Of a DNA stretch of 64,000 nucleotides, positions 7,284 through 16,246 are shown piece by piece (the stretch's first letter is position 1; every line of letters begins with the position of its first letter). Source of the stretch: Clostridium sp. (GTDB taxonomy: Bacteria; Bacillota; Clostridia; Clostridiales; Clostridiaceae). Location: contig JARLHR010000241.1 of NCBI GenBank assembly GCA_031292145.1, positions 106,601 through 170,600 of the forward strand. The letters are read 5' to 3'. The position numbers and the translations under genes were made by a program. Below the pieces are notes generated by a model, which had not been told where the DNA came from, did no database searches, and saw nothing but the letters and a program-made list of their open reading frames with translations.

Positions 7284-9647
7284 TTATTCCTTATTCTTTA
7301 AAACCTCCAGCATGTCTATTGATTTAATTTTTCTCATTAAAACCAAATTTGTTATTACTGTAAAAGTAAGAGTGAGTATTATTGTTATAACATAGCTCTT
7401 AACTTCCACCACATATGGAATGCTATAAGAATCTGTACTGCTAGCTGAAATTAAATAACCACCAAGACATACGCCAAAAGGCAATCCTATAATAATTCCC
7501 AATATAGAAATAATGTAATTTTCATTAAAAATCAGCTTTTTAATTTCTTTATTATTAAAACCTAATACTTTCAAAGTTGCTAATTCTCTTTGCCTTTCAA
7601 AAATATTAATGGTAGCAATGTTATACAAAACAGCTATAAGAAGTATTGCTGAAAGCATGATTAACATTCCTATGGTAGATTTCATTGCCTCCATATTTTT
7701 AGTTAGGGCATTACTAGAATCTGCTTTTGATTCTACTGAACTTACTCCTGGTATATCTTTTAGTTTATTTTTAACTTCATTTTCAAAAGCACTGTTTTCT
7801 AATTTCAATACAGCTGAATTTGCAATCATTCCCTCACTTAATATGCTGTTTAAATTATTCATTGAAGTATAAGTACTTGCCCCTAAGTACTGAACTACAA
7901 TCCCTTTAACAACCATTTTCTTTTCATTTTTTCCTGGGAAAAAAAATTTTACATTTACACTGTCATTTACTTTTATCCCTAAAGTACTTGCAAGTTTTTC
8001 AGATATAAGTAAACCGTTTTGTGGCAAAGTTACTGCATTACCACTTTTATCTTCAACTTTATACATTTTAGGGTCTTGAATAAGTGCTGTAAAACCTACT
8101 TCTTTGCTTTTCCATCCATTGGATAATTCAATTCCAGTTTCTAGTACCGGTTCAAATTCTGTAACATGTTGAATGTTTTTAATAATATTTAAATCGTCAA
8201 CACTAACTAACTTTGAAAACGTTACTTTTATATCATAGTTTTGAATACTTCCATATTGCTGCTTTATCATAAAATTAACAGAGTCATTCATACTTAAAGC
8301 AACTAAAAGTATTGATGAAGAAAATATAATTCCAAGTGAGGTAAGTAATGCTCTTCTCTTATATCTAAATAAATTTCTAACTATAATTCTGTCTAGTTTG
8401 CTAATTCTCTTCCATATAAACTCTAATTTTTCAATAGCTATTTTTTTACCGCTTATTGGTGATTTTTCTCTCATGGCTTCACTAGGCATGATTTTAAATA
8501 TAACTTTACACGAATGATATCCAGCAAATAAGCAAAATATTAGCGTCAACAAAGAAGCTGGAATTACAAATTCTCCATATATTTTTGTATTAGAAAGTGG
8601 TAAATTAAAATATTGATTAAGCAATTTTGTAATACTGAAGCCCATGTAAGTACCTAGTACAGAACCTATTAAACTTCCACTTACAGCAATAATTGTAGAA
8701 TAACTCATATAGTATGCGAGCACCTGCATGTTAGTAAATCCAAGTGCCTTCATTACTCCAATTTGTATTCTTTGATTTTCAACCATTCTTCCCATCATAA
8801 TGTATATAATAACTGAGGCGACCATGAAAAATATAACTGGAAAACTGCCTCCCATGGATTGAAGTTTTTTTATTTCCTCATCTACCATCATAGTGCTTGT
8901 TTGCTGTTTTCTATCCAGAGAACTCGTTACACCATAATTTTTTAATAATCTCTTTGCATCATCCTTAACAGCATCAACATCGCTTCCTCCCGTAACTTTA
9001 ATAGAAATATTATTCACAGAACCTTTAAAATCAAATATTGCTTCTCCAAAGGATTGTTTAATGTATATTATTCCAAACCTTTTGTTATCTGGCACCAATT
9101 CACTAGAATCCTTTAACGTATATATAAATTCTGGACTTTTAACTACTCCTATAACCTTAAGCTTAACTTGATTTCCATTTATGATTGGATAAATATATTC
9201 TCCTAACTTTAAATCATTTGCTTTAAAAAAATCTTCATCTAAAAGGCACTGATTACTATCTTCACCTGAAAAATATCTTCCTGATTCTATGTTTATATCG
9301 TTTACTACATTGTTTTTAATATCTGGAAGAGTTATAAATCTTAGGGTTGCATTTTCTCCTGAAATATTTATGCTGGCATCCTTAACAATTCTCCCTGTAA
9401 CCATCTCCACATTGGGTAACTTCTCTACTTTTTCTTTTATACTTGCTGGTGCTTTATCAAGATCTATCCAAAGATCAGCTAGCCTATATTCTTCATAATA
9501 CTTAGCACTTGAGTTAGAAAGATTCTTAAATGCAGAATTTAGTGCTGTATAAAATGTAACTCCTAAAATAATAATTATCAAAATAGATATAAATTGTCCC
9601 TTAGACTTTTTTATATCCCTTAATAAATTCTTAAGCAAAATATTCAT
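7284..9647 (-). CDS. FtsX/MacB-type ABC transporter permease
   Basis: This 787-residue membrane protein has an N-terminal transmembrane helix (KGQFISILIIIILGVTFYTA), a large extracellular MacB-like domain, a three-helix FtsX module around residues 270-390, then a second extracellular domain and a second FtsX module at the C-terminus (residues 650-785). This two-module plan is that of large Gram-positive exporters. The ATG overlaps the ATPase stop codon (TAATG), so the two are translationally coupled; a GTG two codons upstream is possible but less likely. Confidence 0.9.
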   Translation of the reverse strand: MNILLKNLLRDIKKSKGQFISILIIIILGVTFYTALNSAFKNLSNSSAKYYEEYRLADLWIDLDKAPASIKEKVEKLPNVEMVTGRIVKDASINISGENATLRFITLPDIKNNVVNDINIESGRYFSGEDSNQCLLDEDFFKANDLKLGEYIYPIINGNQVKLKVIGVVKSPEFIYTLKDSSELVPDNKRFGIIYIKQSFGEAIFDFKGSVNNISIKVTGGSDVDAVKDDAKRLLKNYGVTSSLDRKQQTSTMMVDEEIKKLQSMGGSFPVIFFMVASVIIYIMMGRMVENQRIQIGVMKALGFTNMQVLAYYMSYSTIIAVSGSLIGSVLGTYMGFSITKLLNQYFNLPLSNTKIYGEFVIPASLLTLIFCLFAGYHSCKVIFKIMPSEAMREKSPISGKKIAIEKLEFIWKRISKLDRIIVRNLFRYKRRALLTSLGIIFSSSILLVALSMNDSVNFMIKQQYGSIQNYDIKVTFSKLVSVDDLNIIKNIQHVTEFEPVLETGIELSNGWKSKEVGFTALIQDPKMYKVEDKSGNAVTLPQNGLLISEKLASTLGIKVNDSVNVKFFFPGKNEKKMVVKGIVVQYLGASTYTSMNNLNSILSEGMIANSAVLKLENSAFENEVKNKLKDIPGVSSVESKADSSNALTKNMEAMKSTIGMLIMLSAILLIAVLYNIATINIFERQRELATLKVLGFNNKEIKKLIFNENYIISILGIIIGLPFGVCLGGYLISASSTDSYSIPYVVEVKSYVITIILTLTFTVITNLVLMRKIKSIDMLEVLKNKE

Positions 9648-10354
9648 TACCACTCAATCCTTTCCGGTGACTCAGGATTTTCATTAATGGTTATAGATTC
9701 TACTGCTCCACTTTTTACTGTAATAACCCTATCCGCCATTGCCGCTATAGCAGCGTTGTGTGTAATGATTATTATTGTCTTATTCATAGTCTTATTAATA
9801 TCATAAAGCAACTTCAAAATTAGCTTTCCAGTCTTGTAATCTAGCGCTCCTGTGGGTTCATCACATAAAAGTAATAATGGATTTTTAACTAGTGCCCTTG
9901 CTATTGCCACCCTCTGTTGTTCTCCCCCTGAAAGCTGCGCTGGAAAATTTAAAGCTCTTTCACTTAAACCTACATCTTTTATAATATCCTTAGCTTTTAA
10001 TGGATTATCACTAAGTGGAATAACTAATTCAACATTTTCAACCGCTGTTAAGTTTGACATTAAATTATAAAATTGAAATACAAACCCTATCTTTTTTCGT
10101 CTATAAATAGTTAATTCATTATCAGAATACTTTGTTATATTTTTTCCATCTACAATTACTTCTCCAGACGTTGGCCTGTCCATTCCTCCAATCATATTAA
10201 GCACTGTGCTTTTTCCGGATCCACTAGGCCCCAGCACAACAACAAATTCCCCTTCAAAAATTTCAAAGCTCATGTTATCAGAAGCTTTCACTGTTACTTC
10301 TCCCATAACATATTCTTTTATAACATCTTTAACTATAATAATAGGCTCTTTCAT
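9647..10354 (-). CDS. ABC transporter ATP-binding protein, MacB/LolD type
   Basis: This 235-residue ATPase has Walker [10 protein letters not shown] (42-50), Q-loop QFYNL near 94, signature LSGGEQQR (141-148), Walker B LLLLCDE (160-166) and H-loop His199. The sequence is closest in style to LolD/MacB exporters. A GAGGTG site precedes the ATG. It is the first gene of the operon and lies directly behind the two-operator promoter. Confidence 0.93.
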   Translation of the reverse strand: MKEPIIIVKDVIKEYVMGEVTVKASDNMSFEIFEGEFVVVLGPSGSGKSTVLNMIGGMDRPTSGEVIVDGKNITKYSDNELTIYRRKKIGFVFQFYNLMSNLTAVENVELVIPLSDNPLKAKDIIKDVGLSERALNFPAQLSGGEQQRVAIARALVKNPLLLLCDEPTGALDYKTGKLILKLLYDINKTMNKTIIIITHNAAIAAMADRVITVKSGAVESITINENPESPERIEW

Positions 10355-10378
10355 TTAAAATCACCTCACTTAATTCAG

Positions 10379-10432
10379 CTGACCACATAGTCAATATATT
10401 ATCATTATGATGCCTTTTGACCACATAGTCAA
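10379..10432 (-). promoter_or_regulatory. Efflux operon promoter with two TetR-type operators
   Basis: Two near-identical palindromes, CTGACCACATAGTCAA (10379-10394) and TTGACCACATAGTCAA (10417-10432), lie 38 bases apart. On the minus strand the distal palindrome supplies the -35 TTGACT (10427-10432). After 17 bases comes the -10 CATAAT (10404-10409), and the proximal palindrome covers the start-site region. This arrangement would let a TetR dimer block both RNA polymerase entry and clearance. The link to the TetR gene at 5014 is an inference from position. Confidence 0.75.
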
Positions 10433-10544
10433 TACATTGCCAAAAAAATCAAACCATAAGAAACAGGTATATACTTGCTTATGGTCTAATTTAAATTATA
10501 TTGTTTAATGTAATTTAATCTACAGATATCCAAATTAGAATTTG

Positions 10545-10775
10545 GACTTATGTGATAGCTAACAGAAATAAGTAACATATTGTGTTTCGGTTTTTAAGGA
10601 ATTTAGCTGGGTGATTCTAAGAACAGAAGTTGTGCCCAATTTAGCTTGCTCCAACTTTCAGTTTGACAAGCTAAATTGGAACAACCTACAAATAAGAACC
10701 TTTAACAGCTCATTTTTAAATGCTTTCTTCACAAGAATACTTCTAATTTCTAGTAGAGATACCACATTAAAGTCT
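10545..10775. repeat. Family A hairpin element, copy 2
   Basis: It shares GACTTATGTGATAGCTAAC, the next roughly 30 bases including AAGTAACATATTGTG, and AGAAGTTGTGCCCAA with the reverse complement of copy 1. The inner stem CAATTTAGCTTG/CAAGCTAAATTG pairs well but differs from copy 1. The right arm of the outer stem has decayed. The right end is TACCACATTAAAGTCTA, an inverted copy of the left end. It lies between the efflux promoter and the chemoreceptor gene. Confidence 0.7.
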
Positions 10776-10889
10776 AGTAAATGTATATATTCCACAAACA
10801 TGTATCCAATTTCTCTGTTTCATATACACTTAAGTATGGTAAATTCCGAATATAATACCAAGCATAAGTATAGATTCCGTTGTGTGGAT

Positions 10890-12602
10890 CTATATCTTAA
10901 AAGTTAATACTAATTGAGTCAACTTTTCTGCTGTTGCTGCCTGCTCTTGTGCTACTATAGCTACTTGTTCCATTGCTTTGTTTGTTTCTCCTATACCTAT
11001 TAGAATTTCTTCAGAATTATGTTTAGTATTGTTCATATTTTCTGCAATAGTTTGTACAACTGCAGAAATCTCCTCTGTTGATGCATTTAATTCTTCAGAC
11101 ATTGATGCAATATTTTGAGATAAATCACTAATAAAAGCTGCATCATTTTCATATTTTTCTCCTGTATCAATCAATAAATCATAATCTTTTCTTACACTAT
11201 TATCAATATAATACAATATTTCCTTTGAATTACCTGATAAATTATCAAAGGCAGCTTGGACATTTGAAACTACATTTTGAATATTCTTCACATAATCTGC
11301 TGATTGTTCAGCAAGTACTTTTACTTCATTTGCAACAACCGCAAAACCTTTGCCGTGCTCTCCGGCTCTTGCTGCTTCAATATTTGCATTTAAAGCAAGT
11401 AAATTTGTTTGATCTGCTATTGATGCAATAGATTTAGCAATCATACTAATTTCGTTGACTACCTTTCCTTGTTCAATAGCCTCAAGTATATTGCGTTGTT
11501 TTTCTTCATATAACTTTTCAGCAGTCTGTATAGAATTATAGCCATTTTCCTTTATATCAGTAGCTCTTTCTTTAATCTCAATAGATTGTTGGCTACTTTC
11601 AGTTGAATTAGTAGCTAATTGAGTTATTCCTGAATTAACTTCTTCCATAGTTGAAGATAACTCTTCCGTAATTGTATTTACTCCTAATATATTTTTCACT
11701 ATACCTGATGTATTCAAATCTATATTTTGAAAATTACTTGACATCTCTTCCAATGTAGCAGATAATTCTTCACTAGATGCGGTTACCCCTTGCGCTTGAA
11801 TTAAAATACTTTCAACTACTACTTTTATTTTTTCTTTTGCTTGATTTAATCCTATAATAAGTTTTCCAAGTTCATCATTGCTTTTACTTTCTAGAGAATA
11901 TGTTAAATCTCCTTCCCCTAAAGCCTCTGCAAATAATAGCACCTTTTTTACTGTCTTTGATATGTTCAATGATAAAATTAGACCTATAGTAATTGCTAAA
12001 ATAATACCTACCGCTAAAATTACATGCATTATATTAACTGTAATTTTATAATTTTCAGCATTACTTTCATTTGCTTCTTTTGCTAAATTTTGATTTATAT
12101 CAATCAGTTCATTAAGTTTTTCAAACATATCATCTCTAGCCTTAATCAATTCAGTTGTTTTATTACTTGCTTCAGTATAATTCTCATTTTTAAGCAAATC
12201 AAAAATACTACTTTGTACAGTCCCATACGTTTCTGCTGAGGAAGTAAAGTCATTAAACATTTTTTTTGCATCATCTGACATAGGTTTTTCCCCATACTGA
12301 GTAGAATACTCCATATTTTGAGATTTAATTGTATCAATTATTTGTAAAGCTTCGTTCGTTTTAGTAAGGTTCTTATCAATAATTGCACCCTGAACTATTG
12401 ATATTTCATCCAATAGATTCTCCTTAATTAAATGTATTTCATTAATGCTTTGCAAATTGTTGGAATATATATTCTCTGCATTTTTTTCAATATTTCCCAT
12501 TCCAAACTTTCCAAAAAAGCCTGTTATTGCTATTAATACAGCAATAGCAACAAAGCCCGTTAATAATTTTGTTCTAATAGATAAATTTCTTATGATTTTC
12601 AT
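10890..12602 (-). CDS. Methyl-accepting chemotaxis protein (four-helix-bundle sensor)
   Basis: This is a 570-residue chemoreceptor. Helix TM1 is at about 12-32, a four-helix-bundle extracellular domain at about 35-185, TM2 at about 190-212 and HAMP immediately after. The signalling hairpin contains the conserved tip [20 protein letters not shown]. It ends in TQLVLTFKI without a CheR-tether pentapeptide. GGGGGAAGAGG precedes the ATG. It senses an unknown ligand and signals to CheA. A family A repeat follows its stop codon and I see no obvious terminator. Confidence 0.93.
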   Translation of the reverse strand: MKIIRNLSIRTKLLTGFVAIAVLIAITGFFGKFGMGNIEKNAENIYSNNLQSINEIHLIKENLLDEISIVQGAIIDKNLTKTNEALQIIDTIKSQNMEYSTQYGEKPMSDDAKKMFNDFTSSAETYGTVQSSIFDLLKNENYTEASNKTTELIKARDDMFEKLNELIDINQNLAKEANESNAENYKITVNIMHVILAVGIILAITIGLILSLNISKTVKKVLLFAEALGEGDLTYSLESKSNDELGKLIIGLNQAKEKIKVVVESILIQAQGVTASSEELSATLEEMSSNFQNIDLNTSGIVKNILGVNTITEELSSTMEEVNSGITQLATNSTESSQQSIEIKERATDIKENGYNSIQTAEKLYEEKQRNILEAIEQGKVVNEISMIAKSIASIADQTNLLALNANIEAARAGEHGKGFAVVANEVKVLAEQSADYVKNIQNVVSNVQAAFDNLSGNSKEILYYIDNSVRKDYDLLIDTGEKYENDAAFISDLSQNIASMSEELNASTEEISAVVQTIAENMNNTKHNSEEILIGIGETNKAMEQVAIVAQEQAATAEKLTQLVLTFKI

Positions 12603-12850
12603 GCCTCTTCCCCCTATAAATTTATATATTTTTTTAAACCAATTATATTTTTATATATTTATTTGATATTTTTAAGAAAAAATTTTGCCCAAAATACTCC
12701 AAAATAATACTTCCCACTCCTTTTAGACATAAATTTTCTAACTATGACATAATTATTATATAAAATATTCTTTACCTTCCTGTCACAAAAATATAAACAA
12801 AACATAAACTTTTATTAAATTTATATTAATAGCCTAATTAATAATATAAT

Positions 12851-12883
12851 AAAAAACTGCAAGAAGAAGTTCTTCCTACAGTT
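12851..12883 (-). terminator. Intrinsic terminator of the downstream TetR gene
   Basis: On the minus strand an AACTG...CAGTT hairpin with an AAGAAGAA/TTCTTC stem is followed by a run of six T. It lies 84 bases past the TetR stop codon. The remaining AT-rich DNA between 12603 and 12850, upstream of the chemoreceptor start, contains no gene I can support. Confidence 0.7.
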
Positions 12884-12966
12884 AAAATTTAAAGCTATAT
12901 GCTAATTGTTTAGTAAACATAAAGTGCATTTATATTCTCAAATTCATAACTTTTGAAGTTAGTTCA

Positions 12967-13560
12967 TTAAAAGTTAAGATTTTTTCTTAATATATTTTCA
13001 ACTAATTCAATATAGTCCCCTTTATATATAAATGTCTTATACGATAACATAGTTGCAAGACCATGCACCATTGACCACATAGCAACTATATCCTGCGCAT
13101 ACTCCTCTTCTTTAACATTTATGCTTTTTAAGAAATCAAGGGCACAAATTTTAAATATATTAAAAGAGCCATATTCTGCACTTCTTAATTTGCTTTCTTC
13201 TATAACTATTTCCGACTCAGAATTTTGTAAAAAAGCAAATTTTAAATAGTCTGGATTTTCAACCATGAACCAAACATATTTTTTCCCTAATTCTATAATT
13301 TTTTCATATGGGTCATCTTTATATGTTTCAGCTATTTCATTCAAAGAATTTTCAAAGCAACTAAATACATACTCTGATATTGCATTAATCAACTCATCCT
13401 TGCTTTTAAAATGCTTATATGGAGCTGCATGACTAACATTGCATAAAGCTGCTACTTTTCTAATTGAAAATTTTTCTGCTCCTTCTTCATTATATAACTT
13501 TAATCCAATCTTTATTAGACATTCTCTTAAATCACCATGGTGATATTTATCAGTTTGCAT
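12967..13560 (-). CDS. TetR/AcrR family regulator of the divergent flavin-oxidoreductase genes
   Basis: This 197-residue protein starts at MQTDKYHHGDLRECL behind GGAAAGAGG. The HTH includes FSIRKVAALCNVSHAAPYKHF (residues about 32-52). YHHGDLR and the C-terminal WSMVHGLATML match TetR members with the WHG-type ligand domain. It is divergent from a flavodoxin pseudogene and two oxidoreductase genes. The 300-base gap holds two 15-base palindromes inside face-to-face promoters, so it probably represses itself and the oxidoreductase operon. The inducer is unknown. Confidence 0.88.
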   Translation of the reverse strand: MQTDKYHHGDLRECLIKIGLKLYNEEGAEKFSIRKVAALCNVSHAAPYKHFKSKDELINAISEYVFSCFENSLNEIAETYKDDPYEKIIELGKKYVWFMVENPDYLKFAFLQNSESEIVIEESKLRSAEYGSFNIFKICALDFLKSINVKEEEYAQDIVAMWSMVHGLATMLSYKTFIYKGDYIELVENILRKNLNF

Positions 13561-13688
13561 ATAAAACCTCTTTCCTAAATATATATTAAAAAGCTAGGCA
13601 CTCTAAACTTGCCCATGCTTTGTTAATTGTAAACACTGTTTCCTCCATAATTGCGACTTCCTTAATTATAGCATTCATAATCAAAAAT

Positions 13689-13756
13689 ATAATATCATAC
13701 AATGTTGACACTGTAAACTTTCAGTGTTATTCTATCATTAAGTTTACAGTGTAAAC
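13689..13756. promoter_or_regulatory. Divergent promoters with two TetR-type palindromes
   Basis: The palindrome GTTTACAGTGTAAAC (13742-13756) is perfect around its centre, and GTTGACACTGTAAAC (13704-13718) is a one-mismatch version. Plus-strand promoter: TTGACA (13705-13710), 17 bases, TATTCT (13728-13733). Minus-strand promoter: TTTACA (complement of 13712-13717), 17 bases, TATTAT (complement of 13689-13694). One operator overlaps both -35 boxes and the other sits just downstream of the rightward start. Confidence 0.75.
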
Positions 13757-13859
13757 ATGTATCTATTACCACGCTTATAGAATTATTGAATAATTCAAAA
13801 AATTATTAGATATATTCCTTAAGATATTACGCAAATTGTATTTGTATTAGGAGGGAGAA

Positions 13860-14153
13860 ATGAACGAGAAAGTTTTAATCATATGCGAGTCAATGTACCA
13901 TGGCAATACACAAAAATTAGCCGTTGCTATGGCAAGAAAACTAAATTGTCGTCTTATAACTTGTGCTGAAGCTATATCAGAAAATATTCAACAATATGAA
14001 GCAATTGGGCTCGGATCAGGTATCTATTTTACCTAACATCATCCCAAGCTTTTTGATATTGTAACAAGAATGAAAAATACACAATGGTGTACAATCCCAC
14101 TTACAATTTTTTTAAGTTATTTTCTAATATTGTACCAAAACATAGCCAAATAA
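13860..14153 (+). pseudogene. Flavodoxin-like gene with an in-frame stop and truncation
   Basis: ATG follows TAGGAGGGAG. The frame reads MNEKVLIICESMYHGNTQKL, a flavodoxin FMN-loop start, and reaches GSGIYFT before TAA (14034-14036). The same frame then continues HHPKLFDIVTRMKNTQW, which is the expected next segment of flavodoxin-family proteins (GIYF-x-x-HH-x-x-L). The break is therefore a nonsense change rather than a gene end. Downstream similarity fades after about 14090 and the frame closes at 14151-14153, so the C-terminal half is missing. Its excellent ribosome site and position directly behind the regulated promoter suggest recent inactivation. Confidence 0.7.
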
Positions 14154-14175
14154 TTATATCAAAAGGAGATTTTTT

Positions 14176-14688
14176 ATGTTATTAATTCACGATTTAAATT
14201 CCGAAGATTCAAATGAAATTATACCTCTATTGCCTTCAAGCTCTAAAATCCTTTCAAAAGAAATAGACAATATTAAAGGATGCTTAGGATGCTTTAATTG
14301 TTGGATCAAAACTCCTGGCAGATGCATTATTGAAGATTCTTATACTGAAATGCCTAAATATATCTTAGAAAGAGGTACTTTTATAATTATTACTCAAATC
14401 AAATATGGCTGTTATACATCTTATGTAAAAAATGTTATAGATAGATCTATAGGCATTTTATTGCCATTTTTTCAAACCGTGAATGGCGAACTTCACCATC
14501 TTCCTCGTTATAATAATGATAATCTTAAACTTATAGCTATAGGATATGGTGAAAATATTACTCCTGATGAAGAACAATCTTTTAAAGATTTAGTCAAGGG
14601 TAATGCAATTAATTTATGTATTCCTAATCATAAAACCTATGTAATTAAAGATATATCAGAAGCTAAAAAAATAATAGAAACTTTATAG
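14176..14688 (+). CDS. NAD(P)H-dependent FMN reductase/flavodoxin-family oxidoreductase
   Basis: This 170-residue protein has AAAAGGAG upstream. It contains the GCLGCFNCWIKTPGRCIIED block (residues about 36-55) typical of iron-sulfur-flavoprotein and NADPH-dependent FMN reductase relatives, followed by the flavin-contact segment FIIITQIKYGCYTSYVKNVI. It probably transfers electrons from NAD(P)H to a flavin or quinone-like compound in the cytoplasm. It is in an operon with the next gene (13-base gap) and is probably controlled by the TetR protein at 12967. Confidence 0.82.
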   Translation: MLLIHDLNSEDSNEIIPLLPSSSKILSKEIDNIKGCLGCFNCWIKTPGRCIIEDSYTEMPKYILERGTFIIITQIKYGCYTSYVKNVIDRSIGILLPFFQTVNGELHHLPRYNNDNLKLIAIGYGENITPDEEQSFKDLVKGNAINLCIPNHKTYVIKDISEAKKIIETL

Positions 14689-14701
14689 GAGGCATTATTT
14701 T

Positions 14702-15349
14702 ATGAGTAATTTATGTTTTATTAATGGAAGTCCAAGCAAAGAAAAAAGTGGTTCTAGTTACTTAATAGGCGAGTTAATTAATTTATTAGATAAAAATGTT
14801 AAAACAAAAGAATATTATATTAGCAATCTTATGAAAGATAAATCTTTACTTGAAGAAGTTATTTCATATGATAAAATCTTATTTGCTTCACCCTTATATG
14901 CAGATTGTTTTCCAGGCACAATGCTAGAATTCATGGCTGAATTTGAAAATTTTATTAAAGAAAAGGACACCAAAAAAATTGATATGTATTGTATTGTTAA
15001 TTGTGGTTTCTTAGAAGGTACTCAAAATAAAACAGCCATTAAAATTATGAAAAATTATTGCAATAGATTGAACTTTAATTGGCGTTTCGGAATTGGAGTT
15101 GGCGGCGGGGAGTTTATGGCTGGCTCTAAAGATATGCCTTTAAACTCTCGAATGAAAAAACCTGTATATAATGCTTTCCTAACTCTAAAAGAAGATATTG
15201 AAAATAATTCTAATGTTCCTTTAGATAATATACTTGTTAATCCAAGAATGCCTAAATTCATATATAAATTAGCCGGAAATATGGGTTGGAAGTCCATGGC
15301 CAAGAAAAATAATTTAAAACCAAAAGATCTTTATAAACAAATATATTAA
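14702..15349 (+). CDS. Flavodoxin-fold NAD(P)H-dependent oxidoreductase
   Basis: This 215-residue protein starts behind AGGAGG. Its N-terminus CFINGSPSKEKSGSSYLI is the flavodoxin-fold phosphate-binding loop (NGSP), and ILFASPLYADCFPGTMLEFM is the second flavin loop. The C-terminal 30 residues are basic. It likely works with the preceding reductase, perhaps on quinones or nitro compounds; the specificity is not visible in the sequence. Last gene of the operon. Confidence 0.82.
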   Translation: MSNLCFINGSPSKEKSGSSYLIGELINLLDKNVKTKEYYISNLMKDKSLLEEVISYDKILFASPLYADCFPGTMLEFMAEFENFIKEKDTKKIDMYCIVNCGFLEGTQNKTAIKIMKNYCNRLNFNWRFGIGVGGGEFMAGSKDMPLNSRMKKPVYNAFLTLKEDIENNSNVPLDNILVNPRMPKFIYKLAGNMGWKSMAKKNNLKPKDLYKQIY

Positions 15350-15370
15350 CCTATACAAATGTACAACCTT

Positions 15371-15424
15371 ATAAAATAATCCACATGTAGAATAAACTTT
15401 TTATCTACATGTGGATTATTTTAT
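15371..15424. terminator. Bidirectional intrinsic terminator
   Basis: ATAAAATAATCCACATGTAG and the next bases pair perfectly with the arm ending at 15424 across a short loop. It has A/T tracts on both sides, between the converging oxidoreductase and fucA genes. Confidence 0.85.
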
Positions 15425-15472
15425 AATTTTCTACTTACATATTAGTAGTTGTACTATATTCTTATCAACTAT

Positions 15473-16159
15473 TTATTTTTCTTTTCTATAACGCTTAAAT
15501 CCAGGATGTTTTCCTGTAACTCCATAGCCTTTTCTCATATTAACTAGTCTGTCAATATTATCTCTAGAAATTTCTTTTTCCCCTCCAAGTAAATGTGCTG
15601 TTAAACTAATCTTTGCATATAACTCTAAGGTTTCCATTCTATAATATGCAGTAATTAAATCTGACCCTACAGTTAGCGCGCCATGATTGGCTAATAACAA
15701 TACATCATGTTCTGTAAGATATGGCGCTATAGCATCAGGAACTTCATAAGTAGATGGAGTTCCATATGGCGTTACAGGTATTGAACCAATAGCTATAACA
15801 GTTTCAATCATAGTATAACGATCTAAATCTACATGGGCTACTGCATAGCCTGTGGCTGTAGGTGGATGTGCATGTACAACGGCACCCACATCTTCTCTTT
15901 CCTCGTAACAACGTAAATGCATTTTAATTTCTGAAGATGGTCTATAACCTTCTAATCCATCTAATACTTCACCATTTTTATCTATATGAACTAATTTATC
16001 CGGAGTAATAAAGCTTTTACTAATTCCAGTTGGTGTTGCTAAGAATGTACCATCTTCAAGTTTTACTGATACATTTCCATCATTAGCTGCCACCCATCCT
16101 AGTTGCCACATTTTGTGACAGACGTCACATATTTGTTCTCTTATTTCCATATATTCCAT
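15473..16159 (-). CDS. fucA: L-fuculose-1-phosphate aldolase (class II)
   Basis: This 228-residue protein is of the class II aldolase/adducin family. The zinc ligands and catalytic glutamate of E. coli FucA (E73, H92, H94, H155) line up as E77 (RPSSEIKMH), H96 and H98 (HAHPP) and H159 (LANHGAL). It cleaves L-fuculose 1-phosphate to dihydroxyacetone phosphate and L-lactaldehyde. A TAGGAGG site precedes the ATG. It follows the kinase and isomerase on the same strand, which favours fuculose over rhamnulose phosphate as substrate. No lactaldehyde reductase or microcompartment gene is visible nearby. Confidence 0.88.
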   Translation of the reverse strand: MEYMEIREQICDVCHKMWQLGWVAANDGNVSVKLEDGTFLATPTGISKSFITPDKLVHIDKNGEVLDGLEGYRPSSEIKMHLRCYEEREDVGAVVHAHPPTATGYAVAHVDLDRYTMIETVIAIGSIPVTPYGTPSTYEVPDAIAPYLTEHDVLLLANHGALTVGSDLITAYYRMETLELYAKISLTAHLLGGEKEISRDNIDRLVNMRKGYGVTGKHPGFKRYRKEK

Positions 16160-16200
16160 GCTGTGTATCCTCCTACATTTTCATCTTTAATTTTTATCTA

Positions 16201-16239
16201 TAATATTCAGCTACGACACCTTTTTGTAGCTGAATATTA
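16201..16239 (-). terminator. Stem-loop between the kinase and fucA genes
   Basis: TAATATTCAGCTAC (16201-16214) pairs perfectly with GTAGCTGAATATTA (16226-16239). It starts 8 bases after the kinase stop on the minus strand, with only a broken T-tract after it. It could be a partial terminator or mRNA-processing stem that lowers fucA expression relative to the upstream genes. Confidence 0.6.
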
Positions 16240-16246
16240 GCGTAAC

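Noticed and set aside
10611-10907. Plus-strand frame across family A copy 2
   Set aside because: It lies inside the repeat and overlaps the chemoreceptor end; no ribosome site or family resemblance.
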